Assembly: GCF_900108035.1 (NCBI RefSeq)
Contig: NZ_FNVS01000012.1
Coordinates: forward strand, 59,676-123,675
Source of the DNA: Parabacteroides chinchillae
Lineage (GTDB): Bacteria > Bacteroidota > Bacteroidia > Bacteroidales > Tannerellaceae
Direction: 5' to 3'
Length of the DNA: 64,000 nt
Made by a program: the position numbers and the translations under genes
Shown: piece after piece, positions 8,449 to 17,773 of the stretch
How positions within the stretch are numbered: position 1 is the first letter of the stretch
How the letters are laid out: every line of letters begins with the position of its first letter
The notes under the pieces: generated by a model
Seen by the model: the letters and a program-made list of their open reading frames with translations, nothing else
The model's database searches: none
Told to the model about the DNA's origin: nothing

Positions 8449-9108
8449 ATGTTAGTAAAAGATTTCATAATGAAAGATATTCCGGTGTTAAAAAGTTTTG
8501 ACACAGTAGAATACGCTTTAGGGCTAATGGATGATTTTAAACTTAAACATCTTCCATTACTAAATGAAAACACATATCAGTGTTTACTTTCGGAAAAAGA
8601 TTTGTTAGCCATACCTAGCTCATCAATTACTATTGGCGAACCGGTAATGTTTGCACCCAGTGTACGTGAGGACAGTCATTTGCACGAAGCGCTTGCAATC
8701 ATAACACGCTATGGCTTAAGCCTACTACCAGTCGTTTCCACCGAAGGCATTTACTCAGGAGCCATCACCCGGGATAAATTAATCGAGGCTTTATCCGAAT
8801 TATGTAATGCAGAAGCAGAAGGAAGCATAATTGTCCTCGAAATGATGCCTCAGGATTATGTTCTTTCAGATATTGCCCGGCTGGTTGAATCCAACAATGC
8901 CCATGTTATAAATCTATTATCACATACGGATAAAGATACAGGAAAGTTGCTAATCTCCATTAAGATCGATCTGGAGGATGCATCGCCCGTTATACGCAGC
9001 TTTGAACGGTTTAATTATACCGTTCTCTACCATTTCATGGAAAAAGGAATGGTAGACGATGTTTTACAGCAGCGGATGGACGAATTGCTACATTATATGA
9101 ATATGTAA
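8449..9108 (+). CDS. CBS-domain pair protein with ACT-like C terminus
   Basis: About 219 aa from the ATG at 8449 (MLVKDFIMKD). An upstream in-frame ATG at 8398 lies inside the likely -7 box and is rejected. Residues 1-120 form two CBS repeats, an adenine-nucleotide-sensing pair; the C-terminal 80 residues look ACT-like (ISIKIDLEDASPVIRSF). No catalytic domain is present, so it is probably a small-molecule sensor. It is followed 17 bp later by nadK, and an adenylate-sensing protein next to NAD kinase suggests a regulatory link, which is inference. Confidence 0.87.
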   Translation: MLVKDFIMKDIPVLKSFDTVEYALGLMDDFKLKHLPLLNENTYQCLLSEKDLLAIPSSSITIGEPVMFAPSVREDSHLHEALAIITRYGLSLLPVVSTEGIYSGAITRDKLIEALSELCNAEAEGSIIVLEMMPQDYVLSDIARLVESNNAHVINLLSHTDKDTGKLLISIKIDLEDASPVIRSFERFNYTVLYHFMEKGMVDDVLQQRMDELLHYMNM

Positions 9109-9125
9109 AAGAAAGGACTAAAATT

Positions 9126-10001
9126 ATGAAAGTAGGAGTTTTTGGCAGTAAACATCAGGTTGAAAAACAAAACCTAATCAAACGTCTATTTGAAAAACTA
9201 CATACCCTGGAAGCCGAAGTATATGTAGACAGTCTATTTTACACATTCCTTACCGACGCTTTAGGATACGAGCCACCCATGTCGGGACTTATAAGTGGAG
9301 ACGAATTTAACCTGGATGCTGCTTTAAGTATTGGCGGCGACGGGACATTCTTACGAACAGCAGCACGGGTAAACAAACAAAATATCCCGATACTCGGCAT
9401 CAACACAGGACGTTTAGGATTCTTAGCAGATGTAAGCAGTAACGAAGTAGAAGATACTCTCGAAGAACTTTTCAAAAACTACTACCGCATAGAAGAACGC
9501 ACTTTACTACGTCTTCATACGGAAGATCACATCTATCATGGCTATAATTACGCATTGAACGAGATCGCAATTCTAAAACGTGACACATCATCCATGATAA
9601 CCATTCACACCTCGTTAAATGAAGATTATTTAACATCCTATCAGGCAGATGGCCTTGTCGTTGCCACACCTACAGGGTCTACAGCTTACTCTATGAGTGT
9701 AAACGGTCCTATCATACTGCCGCAAAGTAACAATATTGTATTAAGTCCCGTAGCTCCCCATTCATTAAATGTCCGTCCATTAGTCATACCTGATTCATAT
9801 ACAATTACATTAGGAGTAGAGAGCAGGAGCAGCAATTTTCTTATTGCGCTGGACGGCCGTTCGGAAGTATTCCCTACCGGTATAAAATTGGAAATAAGTA
9901 AAGCTAATTATACAACAAAGGTCATCAAGCGTTACAACCATACTTTTTACCAAACTTTGCGGGAAAAATTAATGTGGGGAGCAGACGCAAGAATGAAATA
10001 A
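9126..10001 (+). CDS. nadK: NAD kinase
   Basis: A 291-aa cytoplasmic enzyme that phosphorylates NAD to NADP. The nucleotide motif GGDGT is at 70-74, the NE motif (NEIAI) near 145, and the signature TPTGSTAYS near 181-189. Length is normal for the family. It follows the CBS protein by 17 bp and is probably co-transcribed with it. Confidence 0.96.
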   Translation: MKVGVFGSKHQVEKQNLIKRLFEKLHTLEAEVYVDSLFYTFLTDALGYEPPMSGLISGDEFNLDAALSIGGDGTFLRTAARVNKQNIPILGINTGRLGFLADVSSNEVEDTLEELFKNYYRIEERTLLRLHTEDHIYHGYNYALNEIAILKRDTSSMITIHTSLNEDYLTSYQADGLVVATPTGSTAYSMSVNGPIILPQSNNIVLSPVAPHSLNVRPLVIPDSYTITLGVESRSSNFLIALDGRSEVFPTGIKLEISKANYTTKVIKRYNHTFYQTLREKLMWGADARMK

Positions 10002-10056
10002 TGTTAAATATCAAAAGATTTACACCGAAAAGTTATGCTATAAAACATAAATACCA

Positions 10057-10064
10057 TATATTTG
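10057..10064 (+). promoter_or_regulatory. -7 box of a candidate small RNA
   Basis: TATATTTG matches TAnnTTTG. A near -33 box (tatg, 10034-10037) sits at exactly 19 bp. It is downstream of the nadK stop codon and not followed by a gene, but by a terminator 47 bp on. Confidence 0.45.
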
Positions 10065-10069
10065 CACTG

Positions 10070-10137
10070 TGTTTTTCATGGTATTAGATTTAAGGTTAAC
10101 AATGAAGATTGGCTGTCCGTGATGGATAGCCTTTTTT
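10070..10137 (+). ncRNA. Candidate small RNA ending in an intrinsic terminator
   Basis: The stretch between the -7 box at 10057-10064 and the hairpin/U-tract at 10111-10137 has no credible coding frame (longest from ATG at 10102 is six codons). An RNA of about 65-70 nt would result. It may simply be the nadK 3' UTR. No family is recognised. Confidence 0.35.
10111..10137 (+). terminator. Intrinsic terminator after nadK / candidate sRNA
   Basis: An 8-bp stem, ggctgtcc with ggatagcc, a 5-nt loop, then a run of T. Standard plus-strand intrinsic terminator. Confidence 0.8.
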
Positions 10138-10202
10138 GTTTTATACTGTTCCGCATACATAATCCAATACCCAATATAAATGAATAAAACGATATTACTT
10201 AT

Positions 10203-11087
10203 TCAATAAAGCAAAACTACCATCAATAACAAGGAAAACAAAAAAACATTGCGCGCCGTATGAGCTAACGTTTTATTAAGTTCACGTCCCCGGTAAAGCT
10301 TCAACTCCATCCAGGTAGATATAAAAAGGACTGCAAAAGCACCAAATACAAAATGTATCCACCAAGCACTACTTAATAATAAAGGCATCACAATAAGTAA
10401 TGCGGCTACCCCATTTATAAAATAAGCAACGCGACCAAAATTACGGCCAAATAAAACAATTGTAGTCCGCTTATTGGCTGCTTTATCTTGTTCGTAATCC
10501 CGGTAATTATTTACAATCAGAATATTGACAGACAACAAACCCAATGCCAATGATAATAAAAAAGACAATAGAGAAAAAGAAAGTGCTTGCACATAATAAG
10601 TAAAACAAACCGGAATCATTCCATAAAACAGTAACACGCAAACATCACCCAAACCATTATATGCCAACGGAAAAGGTCCTGCAGAATAAGCTAACACACA
10701 TATCGCAATGGCTAAACCTACCGGAATAAGTTCCCAACCGGCATAAAACAAAAGCATACATCCGCAAAGACATGCCAATGCCAAAGTGACAAAAGTTCCT
10801 TTCAACATAGCTTTTGGAGTAATCCAACCCGAAGCCACCGCACGATCCGGTCCTAAACGGTCTTCTTTATCCGCTCCTTTCTTAAAATCAAAATAATCAT
10901 TCGCAAAATTACTGGCAATTTGTGCCAATAAAGCTACTAATAAACAAAGTATAGCAGGCACCAGGCGAAACATACCATCACGATATGCCAAAGCACATCC
11001 TACTAACACCGGACTAAACGAAGCAGGCAATGTTTTTGGCCTGGCAGCTTCCAGCCATGCACTTAAAAGTGTTTTTTCTTCTTTCAT
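10203..11087 (-). CDS. menA: 1,4-dihydroxy-2-naphthoate polyprenyltransferase
   Basis: A 294-aa UbiA-family membrane prenyltransferase that attaches the isoprenoid chain to dihydroxynaphthoate, giving demethylmenaquinone. The first Asp-rich motif is NDYFDFKKGAD (63-73), the second NNYRDYEQDK (near 192-201), with about eight hydrophobic segments. The early LEAARPKTLPAS segment is typical of MenA. The other men genes are not in this window. A -7 box (TACTTTTG on the minus strand, 11113-11120) precedes it. Confidence 0.94.
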   Translation of the reverse strand: MKEEKTLLSAWLEAARPKTLPASFSPVLVGCALAYRDGMFRLVPAILCLLVALLAQIASNFANDYFDFKKGADKEDRLGPDRAVASGWITPKAMLKGTFVTLALACLCGCMLLFYAGWELIPVGLAIAICVLAYSAGPFPLAYNGLGDVCVLLFYGMIPVCFTYYVQALSFSLLSFLLSLALGLLSVNILIVNNYRDYEQDKAANKRTTIVLFGRNFGRVAYFINGVAALLIVMPLLLSSAWWIHFVFGAFAVLFISTWMELKLYRGRELNKTLAHTARNVFLFSLLLMVVLLY

Positions 11088-11176
11088 ATCGACCTTTTAC
11101 ATATTTTACCTGCAAAAGTAAAAACAAAAAAACCAAATAGTTGTTACTCTATTAAGATTTCATATATATTTGCAGC

Positions 11177-11578
11177 ATGAAGAATATTCTATTTATAATA
11201 GGTCTGCTGATTGGTATGTTTCTACTTGCACCTGAAGATGGTGTAAATAGGGACAACAATACTATTGCTGCTAATCAGGAAACTATTATGAAAGAAAAAA
11301 CTTCTGCCGATATACAACATCATCTGGAAATACTAAGCAGTGAATTAAAAGGCAGTAACGGTCTTACACCCCGCCGGAATATTCAAACAACCAATTACAA
11401 CTTTGAGTTACGTATTCAAAAAGGGGCAGAAAAAACGCTACAGTTCATCCGCTTGAAAGGAATAAACGTACTCCATAAAGTATCTGAAACTAATTCAGAT
11501 TGTCATACCATAAACTTATCAACTCTTCTCTGCCGGATGGGGCATCACATCTTTGTCCTCCGGAAACTCATCATTTGA
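11177..11578 (+). CDS. Hypothetical protein, exported or membrane-anchored
   Basis: I do not recognise this 133-aa reading frame. Residues 3-18 are hydrophobic and could be a signal or anchor; the rest is polar. A TATATTTG box at 11165-11172 puts the transcription start on or after the ATG at 11177, so either the mRNA is almost leaderless or the true start is the ATG at 11288, which lacks the hydrophobic segment. The ending (cysteine and His-rich, then FVLRKLII) looks unlike a folded C terminus and may reflect a frameshift. Confidence 0.45.
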   Translation: MKNILFIIGLLIGMFLLAPEDGVNRDNNTIAANQETIMKEKTSADIQHHLEILSSELKGSNGLTPRRNIQTTNYNFELRIQKGAEKTLQFIRLKGINVLHKVSETNSDCHTINLSTLLCRMGHHIFVLRKLII

Positions 11579-11691
11579 TTTATTGTGAATAATTGCATCT
11601 TTGCGTATGGAAGCCATATCTTCTATACCATTTAATTATTGTGCTCTTTCAGCACAAATCAATTTATTATTCACTCTAAAATCATACAATT

Positions 11692-11913
11692 ATGTCTAAA
11701 AATAAATCAGGCAAAGGCCGAATATATCTTTATGTTCTTATCACAATTGCAGGTTGCGTACTTGCGTGTAGTTCAATTATTACAAACGACTATTTGAAAC
11801 TTGTTATCGTAATGGGCACACTTTGTGTCGGTTTATATGGGATCATGAGAGGTCTCAGTAATTCCGGGAACACGGAAGAAGCGACTGCGATTAACGAAGA
11901 GACATCCAAATAA
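11692..11913 (+). CDS. Small two-helix membrane protein A
   Basis: 73 aa, not a family I recognise. Two hydrophobic segments (about 10-28 and 35-52) are followed by a polar Asn/Thr/Glu-rich tail, giving a hairpin inner-membrane protein. It is 31 bp upstream of a second small two-helix gene of similar layout, and the two are probably co-transcribed. Function unknown. Confidence 0.65.
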   Translation: MSKNKSGKGRIYLYVLITIAGCVLACSSIITNDYLKLVIVMGTLCVGLYGIMRGLSNSGNTEEATAINEETSK

Positions 11914-11944
11914 GTGACGTACATAATTAAAAAAACAGAAAGAT

Positions 11945-12154
11945 ATGAAAATAAATAAAGATTTGGTAGATGCAGTTATGATGCTATCATTTATCACATT
12001 AGTATTAGTTGGTACTACCGACTTCTCTAACATAATGACTAAAGATGTAATAATGGGATGCTTAGGCTTTATCACCATAGTGATGGTTGTATTGCGTAGC
12101 ATACAATTAAAGCAAGCAGCTCATGAAAAGCCAGAGGAATATGACTATGAATAA
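11945..12154 (+). CDS. Small two-helix membrane protein B
   Basis: 69 aa. Two hydrophobic segments (about 9-25 and 33-53) and a charged tail ending EEYDYE. It resembles the preceding gene in size and layout without clear sequence identity. A ribosome-binding-like purine stretch (agaaag) precedes the ATG. The pair may form a small membrane complex, which is inference from layout only. Confidence 0.65.
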   Translation: MKINKDLVDAVMMLSFITLVLVGTTDFSNIMTKDVIMGCLGFITIVMVVLRSIQLKQAAHEKPEEYDYE

Positions 12155-12204
12155 AGATTTAGAATATTCATTATAAGACAAATATTCCAATACAAAAACC
12201 TAAC

Positions 12205-12349
12205 AAATGTCCGGAAAAACTTCCTATTGTTACTCCGAGGTGACTTGGGGTTACTTGAAATACGTTTTTCTGCCTATTAAAAAATAACTTGCTGTTTATT
12301 TGAGTATGGTATCTATAATACCTGCCAATAGGAAACCGGACATTTTTTT
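12205..12349 (+). ncRNA. Candidate structured RNA or MITE-like element
   Basis: The ends are complementary: 12205-12214 pairs with 12336-12345 (10 bp), then 12221-12229 with 12326-12334 (9 bp), with a 6-versus-1 internal loop, closed by a T run at 12343-12349. About 96 nt lie inside, including a small hairpin (ggtat/atacc, 12308-12322). No coding frame. It could be a terminated structured RNA, the long terminator of the small membrane genes, or a miniature inverted-repeat element. Confidence 0.4.
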
Positions 12350-12456
12350 ATCTTATTTTATTCAATCCGTTGCATATCTTTAATTAATTCACGAATATTG
12401 CATATAAATAAAACAATATGTAATATATTCATGTGCTTTTAAATAGCAATATTATT

Positions 12457-14469
12457 ATGAAAAGACAATTCCTTATCATGCTTTTTTGTCTCTGTACAAG
12501 TACGGGGATACTTGTTGCGCAAAACCGATGGACAATTAATCCAAACGGAAGTATTTCATGGAAAGTAAAAGATAAGCTACCTCATTATGATCATATTGAA
12601 ATGAGTGGTCTGAAAGTTTCAACCGTATTACGTTACGGGGTGAATCAAGATGGCTCCTTTCGACTGAATAAAAGCTTAGTGTGGCCTATGTTGCGAACAA
12701 TTCCCAACAATACACACGCCAGCCTTACAAGAAAATTTGCATGGAATGCTCCCGAAATGATTACAGTAAACGGATTATCATTATTAAACGAAGAAGTCCA
12801 TACAATAACATTAGACGGAACGATGATTGTAGAAAGCACCTTTTCCTTCCCCGGTAATGCAAGCATATCCATAACACGCACAATTTTCCCTTCTGTATCC
12901 AATCCTGCCATATACGAGAAATATATCTTGCAAAATACGGGTGAAACCAATATTACAGTCGAAGTCCCTGTTTCACGGACCATAACAAATACAGATCCTT
13001 CAATAGGTGTAGACGGTAGCTACAAACTTATATCCGAAATAACAGGTTCGGCAACCAAACAACTCCGGCCCAAAGAAACATTTGTATTTTATACATCCAT
13101 AGCCGGATATAAAAACGGGGAAACAGAACTTAAGCCCGATATTGAAAAAGAATTACAAGCCCGCAAAAGCCTTGTTTCCGGGTTATGGAATAATCTGATT
13201 CTTGAAACCCCGGATACTGTAATCAACACTATGTTTGCCTTTGCTAAGATACGCGGCTCCGAAAGCATATACGACACTAAAGGAGGATTGCTTCATGGTC
13301 CGGGAGGCGAATCTTACTATGCTGCAATCTGGGCTAACGACCAAGCCGAATATATCAATCCGTTCTTTCCATATTTAGGATATGAAACCGGAAATGCATC
13401 AGCCCTGAACTCTTTTAAGCACTTCGCACGGTTTATGAATCAGGAATATAGTAAGATACCAAGTTCCATTATAGCAGAAGGTACCGATGTATGGGGAGGA
13501 GCCGGCGACCGTGGTGATGCAGCGATGGTTGCATACGGGGCAGCGCGTTATGCTTTAGCCAAAGGAGATAAAGCAGAAGCTGAAGAACTATGGCCTTTGA
13601 TTGAATGGTGCCTGGAATATTGCCATCGCCAGTTGAACAGCGAAGGTGTAGTAGCTTCCGATGCAGACGAATTGGAAAACCGTTTTCCGGCTGGCAAAGC
13701 CAACCTGTGTACATCCTCATTATATTATGATGCCCTATTATCTGCTGTATATTTAGGAAAAGATTTGCATAAGCCTTCGGCCCAATTGGCATCTTATGAT
13801 AAACAGGCTAAGACTCTCCGCAAAAACATGGAAAGCTATTTCGAAGCCAACGTAGAAGGCTTCGATACATATCGATATTACAAAGGTAATGATATACTAC
13901 GCTCATGGATTTGTATTCCGCTGACCGTTGGCATTTACGATCGTAAAGAAGGAACTATCCAAGCCCTTTTCTCCCCGCGTCTATGGACAAAAAACGGTTT
14001 GTTGACACAGGCCGGCAGCGAAACTTTCTGGGATCGTTCTACTTTGTACGCATTACGTGGAGTCTATGCGTGTGGTGAAACAGAGAAAGCAACCGAATAT
14101 CTCAAGTTCTATTCCAACCAGCGTTTACTGGGAGAACATGTCCCCTATGCTATCGAAGCCTGGCCGGAAGGAAGTCAACGCCATTTATCGGCCGAAAGTG
14201 GGTTATATTGCCGCATCATAACAGAAGGTTTATTCGGAATCCGTCCTACCGGTTTAAAATCATTCGTTTTCACACCTCGCCTGCCTAAAGAATGGAATAC
14301 AATGAGCTTACGGAACATTAAAGCATTCGGAACCTCTTTTGATATCGAAGTAAACCGAAACCAAAGTAAGATAGATATATCAGTCAAAATTGGTAATAAA
14401 ACCTTATTACACAAAAACACTAAAGAAGGAGAAACTATAACGGTCGAACTACCAGGTAACACACGGTAA
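12457..14469 (+). CDS. Secreted six-hairpin glycosidase-like protein
   Basis: A 670-aa exported protein starting at the ATG at 12457 (MKRQFLIMLF), with a signal peptide of about 22 residues ending in VAQN. Residues about 25-240 look beta-rich; residues 250-590 are helical, with acid- and aromatic-rich segments (GPGGESYYAAIWANDQAEY, TDVWGGAGDRGDAA) typical of (alpha/alpha)6 barrel glycosidases; a short beta domain ends the protein. I cannot assign a GH family or substrate. It is monocistronic, with a terminator at 14482-14512. No SusC/SusD pair is adjacent, so it is not in a standard polysaccharide utilisation locus. Confidence 0.7.
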   Translation: MKRQFLIMLFCLCTSTGILVAQNRWTINPNGSISWKVKDKLPHYDHIEMSGLKVSTVLRYGVNQDGSFRLNKSLVWPMLRTIPNNTHASLTRKFAWNAPEMITVNGLSLLNEEVHTITLDGTMIVESTFSFPGNASISITRTIFPSVSNPAIYEKYILQNTGETNITVEVPVSRTITNTDPSIGVDGSYKLISEITGSATKQLRPKETFVFYTSIAGYKNGETELKPDIEKELQARKSLVSGLWNNLILETPDTVINTMFAFAKIRGSESIYDTKGGLLHGPGGESYYAAIWANDQAEYINPFFPYLGYETGNASALNSFKHFARFMNQEYSKIPSSIIAEGTDVWGGAGDRGDAAMVAYGAARYALAKGDKAEAEELWPLIEWCLEYCHRQLNSEGVVASDADELENRFPAGKANLCTSSLYYDALLSAVYLGKDLHKPSAQLASYDKQAKTLRKNMESYFEANVEGFDTYRYYKGNDILRSWICIPLTVGIYDRKEGTIQALFSPRLWTKNGLLTQAGSETFWDRSTLYALRGVYACGETEKATEYLKFYSNQRLLGEHVPYAIEAWPEGSQRHLSAESGLYCRIITEGLFGIRPTGLKSFVFTPRLPKEWNTMSLRNIKAFGTSFDIEVNRNQSKIDISVKIGNKTLLHKNTKEGETITVELPGNTR

Positions 14470-14481
14470 TCCAACAATAAA

Positions 14482-14512
14482 AAAGGCGTCCCTAATGAAG
14501 AGACGCCTTTGC
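14482..14512. terminator. Bidirectional terminator between convergent genes
   Basis: A 9-bp GC-rich stem, aaaggcgtc (14482-14490) with gacgccttt (14502-14510), flanked by A and T. It lies between the convergent glycosidase-like and M13 peptidase genes. Confidence 0.75.
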
Positions 14513-14532
14513 TGTTTTATTTATCATTATTA

Positions 14533-16575
14533 CTACCATATAACCACACGGTCTGCAGGAGCCATATACATCGGATCACCCTCTTTTATTCCGAAAGCAG
14601 CATAGAAGTCATCTATATTACGTAAAGCAGCATTCACACGCCATTTACCCAAAGAATGAGGATCAATCTTTGTAAGACGAAGAATCTCTTCCGGTCTGAT
14701 ATTCTGCCCCCACAAAGTTGCATAACCTAAATAGAAGCGCTGATCATCAGTAAAACCATCAATCGGAGCCGGAGCCTCTTTACCCTTCAATGAATTTTTA
14801 TAAGCCTGATGTGCTACCAGCAATCCGCCATGGTCGGCAATGTTCTCACCCAGTGTAAAACGACCATTAGCATGTACTGTATCTAATACAATAATATTAT
14901 TATATTGTTCAACCAGTTTGTCGGCGCGTTCTGTAAAACGCTTAGCATCATCGGCAGTCCACCAGTCAGTCAGATTACCGTCTTTATCATAATTACGTCC
15001 CTGATCGTCAAAACCATGAGTCATCTCATGTCCGATCACCACGCCAATAGCACCATAATTTACAGCATCATCGGCATCCGGATTAAAGAACGGAGGCTGG
15101 AGAATTGCAGCAGGGAAACAAATCTCATTCGTTGTCGGGTTATAATAAGCATTAACCGTTTGAGGTGTTATGAGCCAACGGGATTTATCCACCGGTTTAT
15201 TCAAGTCCGCCAGATAATATTCAGCATCAAAAATATTAGAACGGCGCACATTAGCCCAATACGAATCGTCCTTTATTTCCAGGCCGCTGTAATCGCGCCA
15301 TTTATCAGGATAACCTATCTTTACACCAAAAGCAGCCAGTTTTTCCTGAGCTTTTTCCTTGGTTACATTGCTCATCCATTCCAATGAAGCAATACGTTCG
15401 CCCAATGCTTTCTGCAAATTTCCAACCAGCTGAAGCATTTTTTCTTTAGAAGAAGCCGGAAAATACTTTGCTACATACATTTCGCCGACAGCTTCGCCCA
15501 AAGCTCCATTCACAGTAGAAAGAGAACGTTTCCAACGTGGTTTCTGTTCCTGCTGTCCCGACATAACCTTCCCGTAGAAATCAAAAGAAGCAGTTACAAA
15601 ATCGTCACTCAGGTAAGGAGCTGCTGCGTTCAGCAAGTTAAATGCCAGATAAGCCTTCTGCTCATCAATCGATGTATTTTTGAACAAATCTTCCAAACCT
15701 TTATAGAAATTAATCTGTTTGGCATCCAACTCCTTCAAATCCGGAACGCCTAAAGACTGGAAATAAACATCCCAGTCCAAAGCACTGCTATGCTTTTTAA
15801 AGTCTTCAAATGAAAGTTTATTGTAATTCTTTTGCGAATCGCGCAATTCTTCGCGACTTGAAGATATCTGAGCAATATTCTTTTCGATTTTCATTACAGC
15901 ATTTACAGCAGCATCAGCCTGTTCGGGAGTATATCCAGCCAAAGTGAATAATTTATTAATATAAGCCTGGTATGCATCACGCATCTTTTCACTTGCTTCG
16001 TCTGTTTGTAAATAATAATCGCGATCGCCCATGCCTATTCCTGCCTGATACAGCCCCATAATATTCATAGAACTATTCTTTTCATCAGCAGCTACAAAAT
16101 AAACAAAGAACGGAGACATACCTCCTTTATGCAGGGTGGCAACCATTTTTGAAATATCGGATTTTGTAACCAACGAATTGATAGCAGCCAGCTCTTCCTT
16201 AACAGGATTTACACCATCGGCGTTCAGTTTTGTGCTATCCAGCCCCATCGCATATAAAGTACCTATTTTCTGGGCTACGGTTCCGGCTTGTTGGGGAGTA
16301 GTTCCCAATTCATCAATCAAATTACGGAGTTGCTCCTGATTATTTTCCATTAATACATTAAAAGTACCAAAACTTGAATATTCAGGTTTCAACGGATTAT
16401 TTTTAATCCATCCGCCACATGCATATTCGTAAAAATCAGTACCCGAAGCCACTGTCGTATCCATATTTGCCAGATCAATGGCTTTCACTTTTGCAATCTC
16501 TTTCACAGGAGTATTGCAGCCCACCAAAGCAACCATACAAGCTGCCATAAGCGGTAACATCTTCGTTTTTTTCAT
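14533..16575 (-). CDS. M13 family metallopeptidase lipoprotein (neprilysin/PepO-like)
   Basis: About 680 aa from the ATG at 16575 (MKKTKMLPLM); an upstream in-frame ATG lies beyond the -7 box at 16606-16613 and is rejected. Lipobox LVGC gives Cys20 as lipid site. Zinc ligands are in HEMTH (516-520) and in GENIADHGG (Glu577), the M13 signature. The N-terminal helical domain shows ASGTDFYEYACGGW, typical of the family. It should be a membrane-bound oligopeptidase facing the periplasm or outside, processing short peptides. Confidence 0.95.
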   Translation of the reverse strand: MKKTKMLPLMAACMVALVGCNTPVKEIAKVKAIDLANMDTTVASGTDFYEYACGGWIKNNPLKPEYSSFGTFNVLMENNQEQLRNLIDELGTTPQQAGTVAQKIGTLYAMGLDSTKLNADGVNPVKEELAAINSLVTKSDISKMVATLHKGGMSPFFVYFVAADEKNSSMNIMGLYQAGIGMGDRDYYLQTDEASEKMRDAYQAYINKLFTLAGYTPEQADAAVNAVMKIEKNIAQISSSREELRDSQKNYNKLSFEDFKKHSSALDWDVYFQSLGVPDLKELDAKQINFYKGLEDLFKNTSIDEQKAYLAFNLLNAAAPYLSDDFVTASFDFYGKVMSGQQEQKPRWKRSLSTVNGALGEAVGEMYVAKYFPASSKEKMLQLVGNLQKALGERIASLEWMSNVTKEKAQEKLAAFGVKIGYPDKWRDYSGLEIKDDSYWANVRRSNIFDAEYYLADLNKPVDKSRWLITPQTVNAYYNPTTNEICFPAAILQPPFFNPDADDAVNYGAIGVVIGHEMTHGFDDQGRNYDKDGNLTDWWTADDAKRFTERADKLVEQYNNIIVLDTVHANGRFTLGENIADHGGLLVAHQAYKNSLKGKEAPAPIDGFTDDQRFYLGYATLWGQNIRPEEILRLTKIDPHSLGKWRVNAALRNIDDFYAAFGIKEGDPMYMAPADRVVIW

Positions 16576-16605
16576 TTTACTAACTTTAAGCCTTAAAAGA
16601 TGGTG

Positions 16606-16613
16606 CAAAGGTA
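16606..16613 (-). promoter_or_regulatory. -7 promoter box of the M13 peptidase gene
   Basis: The minus strand reads TACCTTTG. It lies 31 bp upstream of the ATG at 16575 and decides the start codon. No TTTG is found at 19 bp. Confidence 0.55.
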
Positions 16614-16753
16614 GTATAAATAAAAACAAATAGCCTACCAACAACCTTTATTTAACGCCAGTAATTTAACAAAATAATAAAGTATGCAAGGCAAATAACA
16701 GAAATTGCTAACTTTGCCCGCAGAATAGAGAAACACTAAAAAATATAGACATT

Positions 16754-17656
16754 ATGAAACCTACATTATTTGTTCTGGCAGCCGGCATGGGTAGCCGTTA
16801 CGGAGGATTAAAACAATTAGACGGCCTTGGCCCCAACGGCGAGACAATTATGGACTATTCTATTTTCGATGCTATTCGTGGCGGATTCGGAAAATTGGTA
16901 TTTGTTATCCGCAAATCATTTGAAAAAGATTTCCGCGAAAAAATTATCTCCAAATATGAAAACCATATTCCTGTCGAAGTAGTATTTCAGGATTTAAACG
17001 ACCTGCCGGAAGGGTTTACTTGTCCTGAAGGACGCGAAAAACCGTGGGGAACAAACCACGCTGTACTTATGGGGAAAAAGGTGATTAACGAACCTTTTGC
17101 CGTAATCAATGCAGACGACTTTTACGGACGCGATAGTTTTGCCGTATTAGGTAAAGCTCTAACCGGAATGACAGGTAAGAAAAACGACTATTGCATGGTT
17201 GGCTACCGTGTTGGCAATACATTGAGTGAGAGCGGCTCCGTTGCCCGTGGCGTTTGCGAGACAAATACGGCAGGCTTCCTGACTGGCGTTGTTGAGCGTA
17301 CTGCAATCGAACGTATTGACGGAGATATCCAATTTACAGACGAAAACGGAAAGAAAGTCGTATTAGAAGAAAATACACCTGTTTCCATGAATATGTGGGG
17401 GTTTACTCCTGATTATTTTGAATATTCAGAAGAATTTTTCAAAGAATTCCTGAAAGCAAATATGGGTAATCTTAAAAGCGAATATTTCATTCCTTTAATG
17501 GTAAACAAACTGATAACAGAAAACACCGCCCGTGTGAAAGTTTTAGATACTACATCTAAATGGTTCGGCGTTACCTATGCTGCAGACCGTCAAGGTGTGG
17601 TTGATAAGATACAGGCATTAGTGAATGCCGGAGAATATCCTTCAAAGCTATTCTGA
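16754..17656 (+). CDS. Sugar-phosphate nucleotidyltransferase-like protein
   Basis: A 300-aa cytoplasmic protein of the NTP-transferase (GT-A-like) fold. The signature LAAGMGSRYGGLKQL is at 8-22, and a metal-binding Asp pair is in INADDFYG (near 118-125). These features fit nucleotidyltransferases that activate sugar 1-phosphates, but the substrate is not readable and there are no glycan genes next to it. A TAACTTTG box at 16709-16716 gives a short leader. Confidence 0.85.
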   Translation: MKPTLFVLAAGMGSRYGGLKQLDGLGPNGETIMDYSIFDAIRGGFGKLVFVIRKSFEKDFREKIISKYENHIPVEVVFQDLNDLPEGFTCPEGREKPWGTNHAVLMGKKVINEPFAVINADDFYGRDSFAVLGKALTGMTGKKNDYCMVGYRVGNTLSESGSVARGVCETNTAGFLTGVVERTAIERIDGDIQFTDENGKKVVLEENTPVSMNMWGFTPDYFEYSEEFFKEFLKANMGNLKSEYFIPLMVNKLITENTARVKVLDTTSKWFGVTYAADRQGVVDKIQALVNAGEYPSKLF

Positions 17657-17773
17657 TTCAAAAATCAAATAACAGACAAATCGGCTATGCGATTGCAAGA
17701 GTAGAAAAGCGCAGATGATCAATTATTCATATTTTATTCATATTTTTGCCTCCAAATTAATTGCAAATAAAAT

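Noticed and set aside
16576..16644. Longer N terminus for the M13 peptidase
   Set aside because: It would start upstream of the -7 box and bury the lipoprotein signal peptide.
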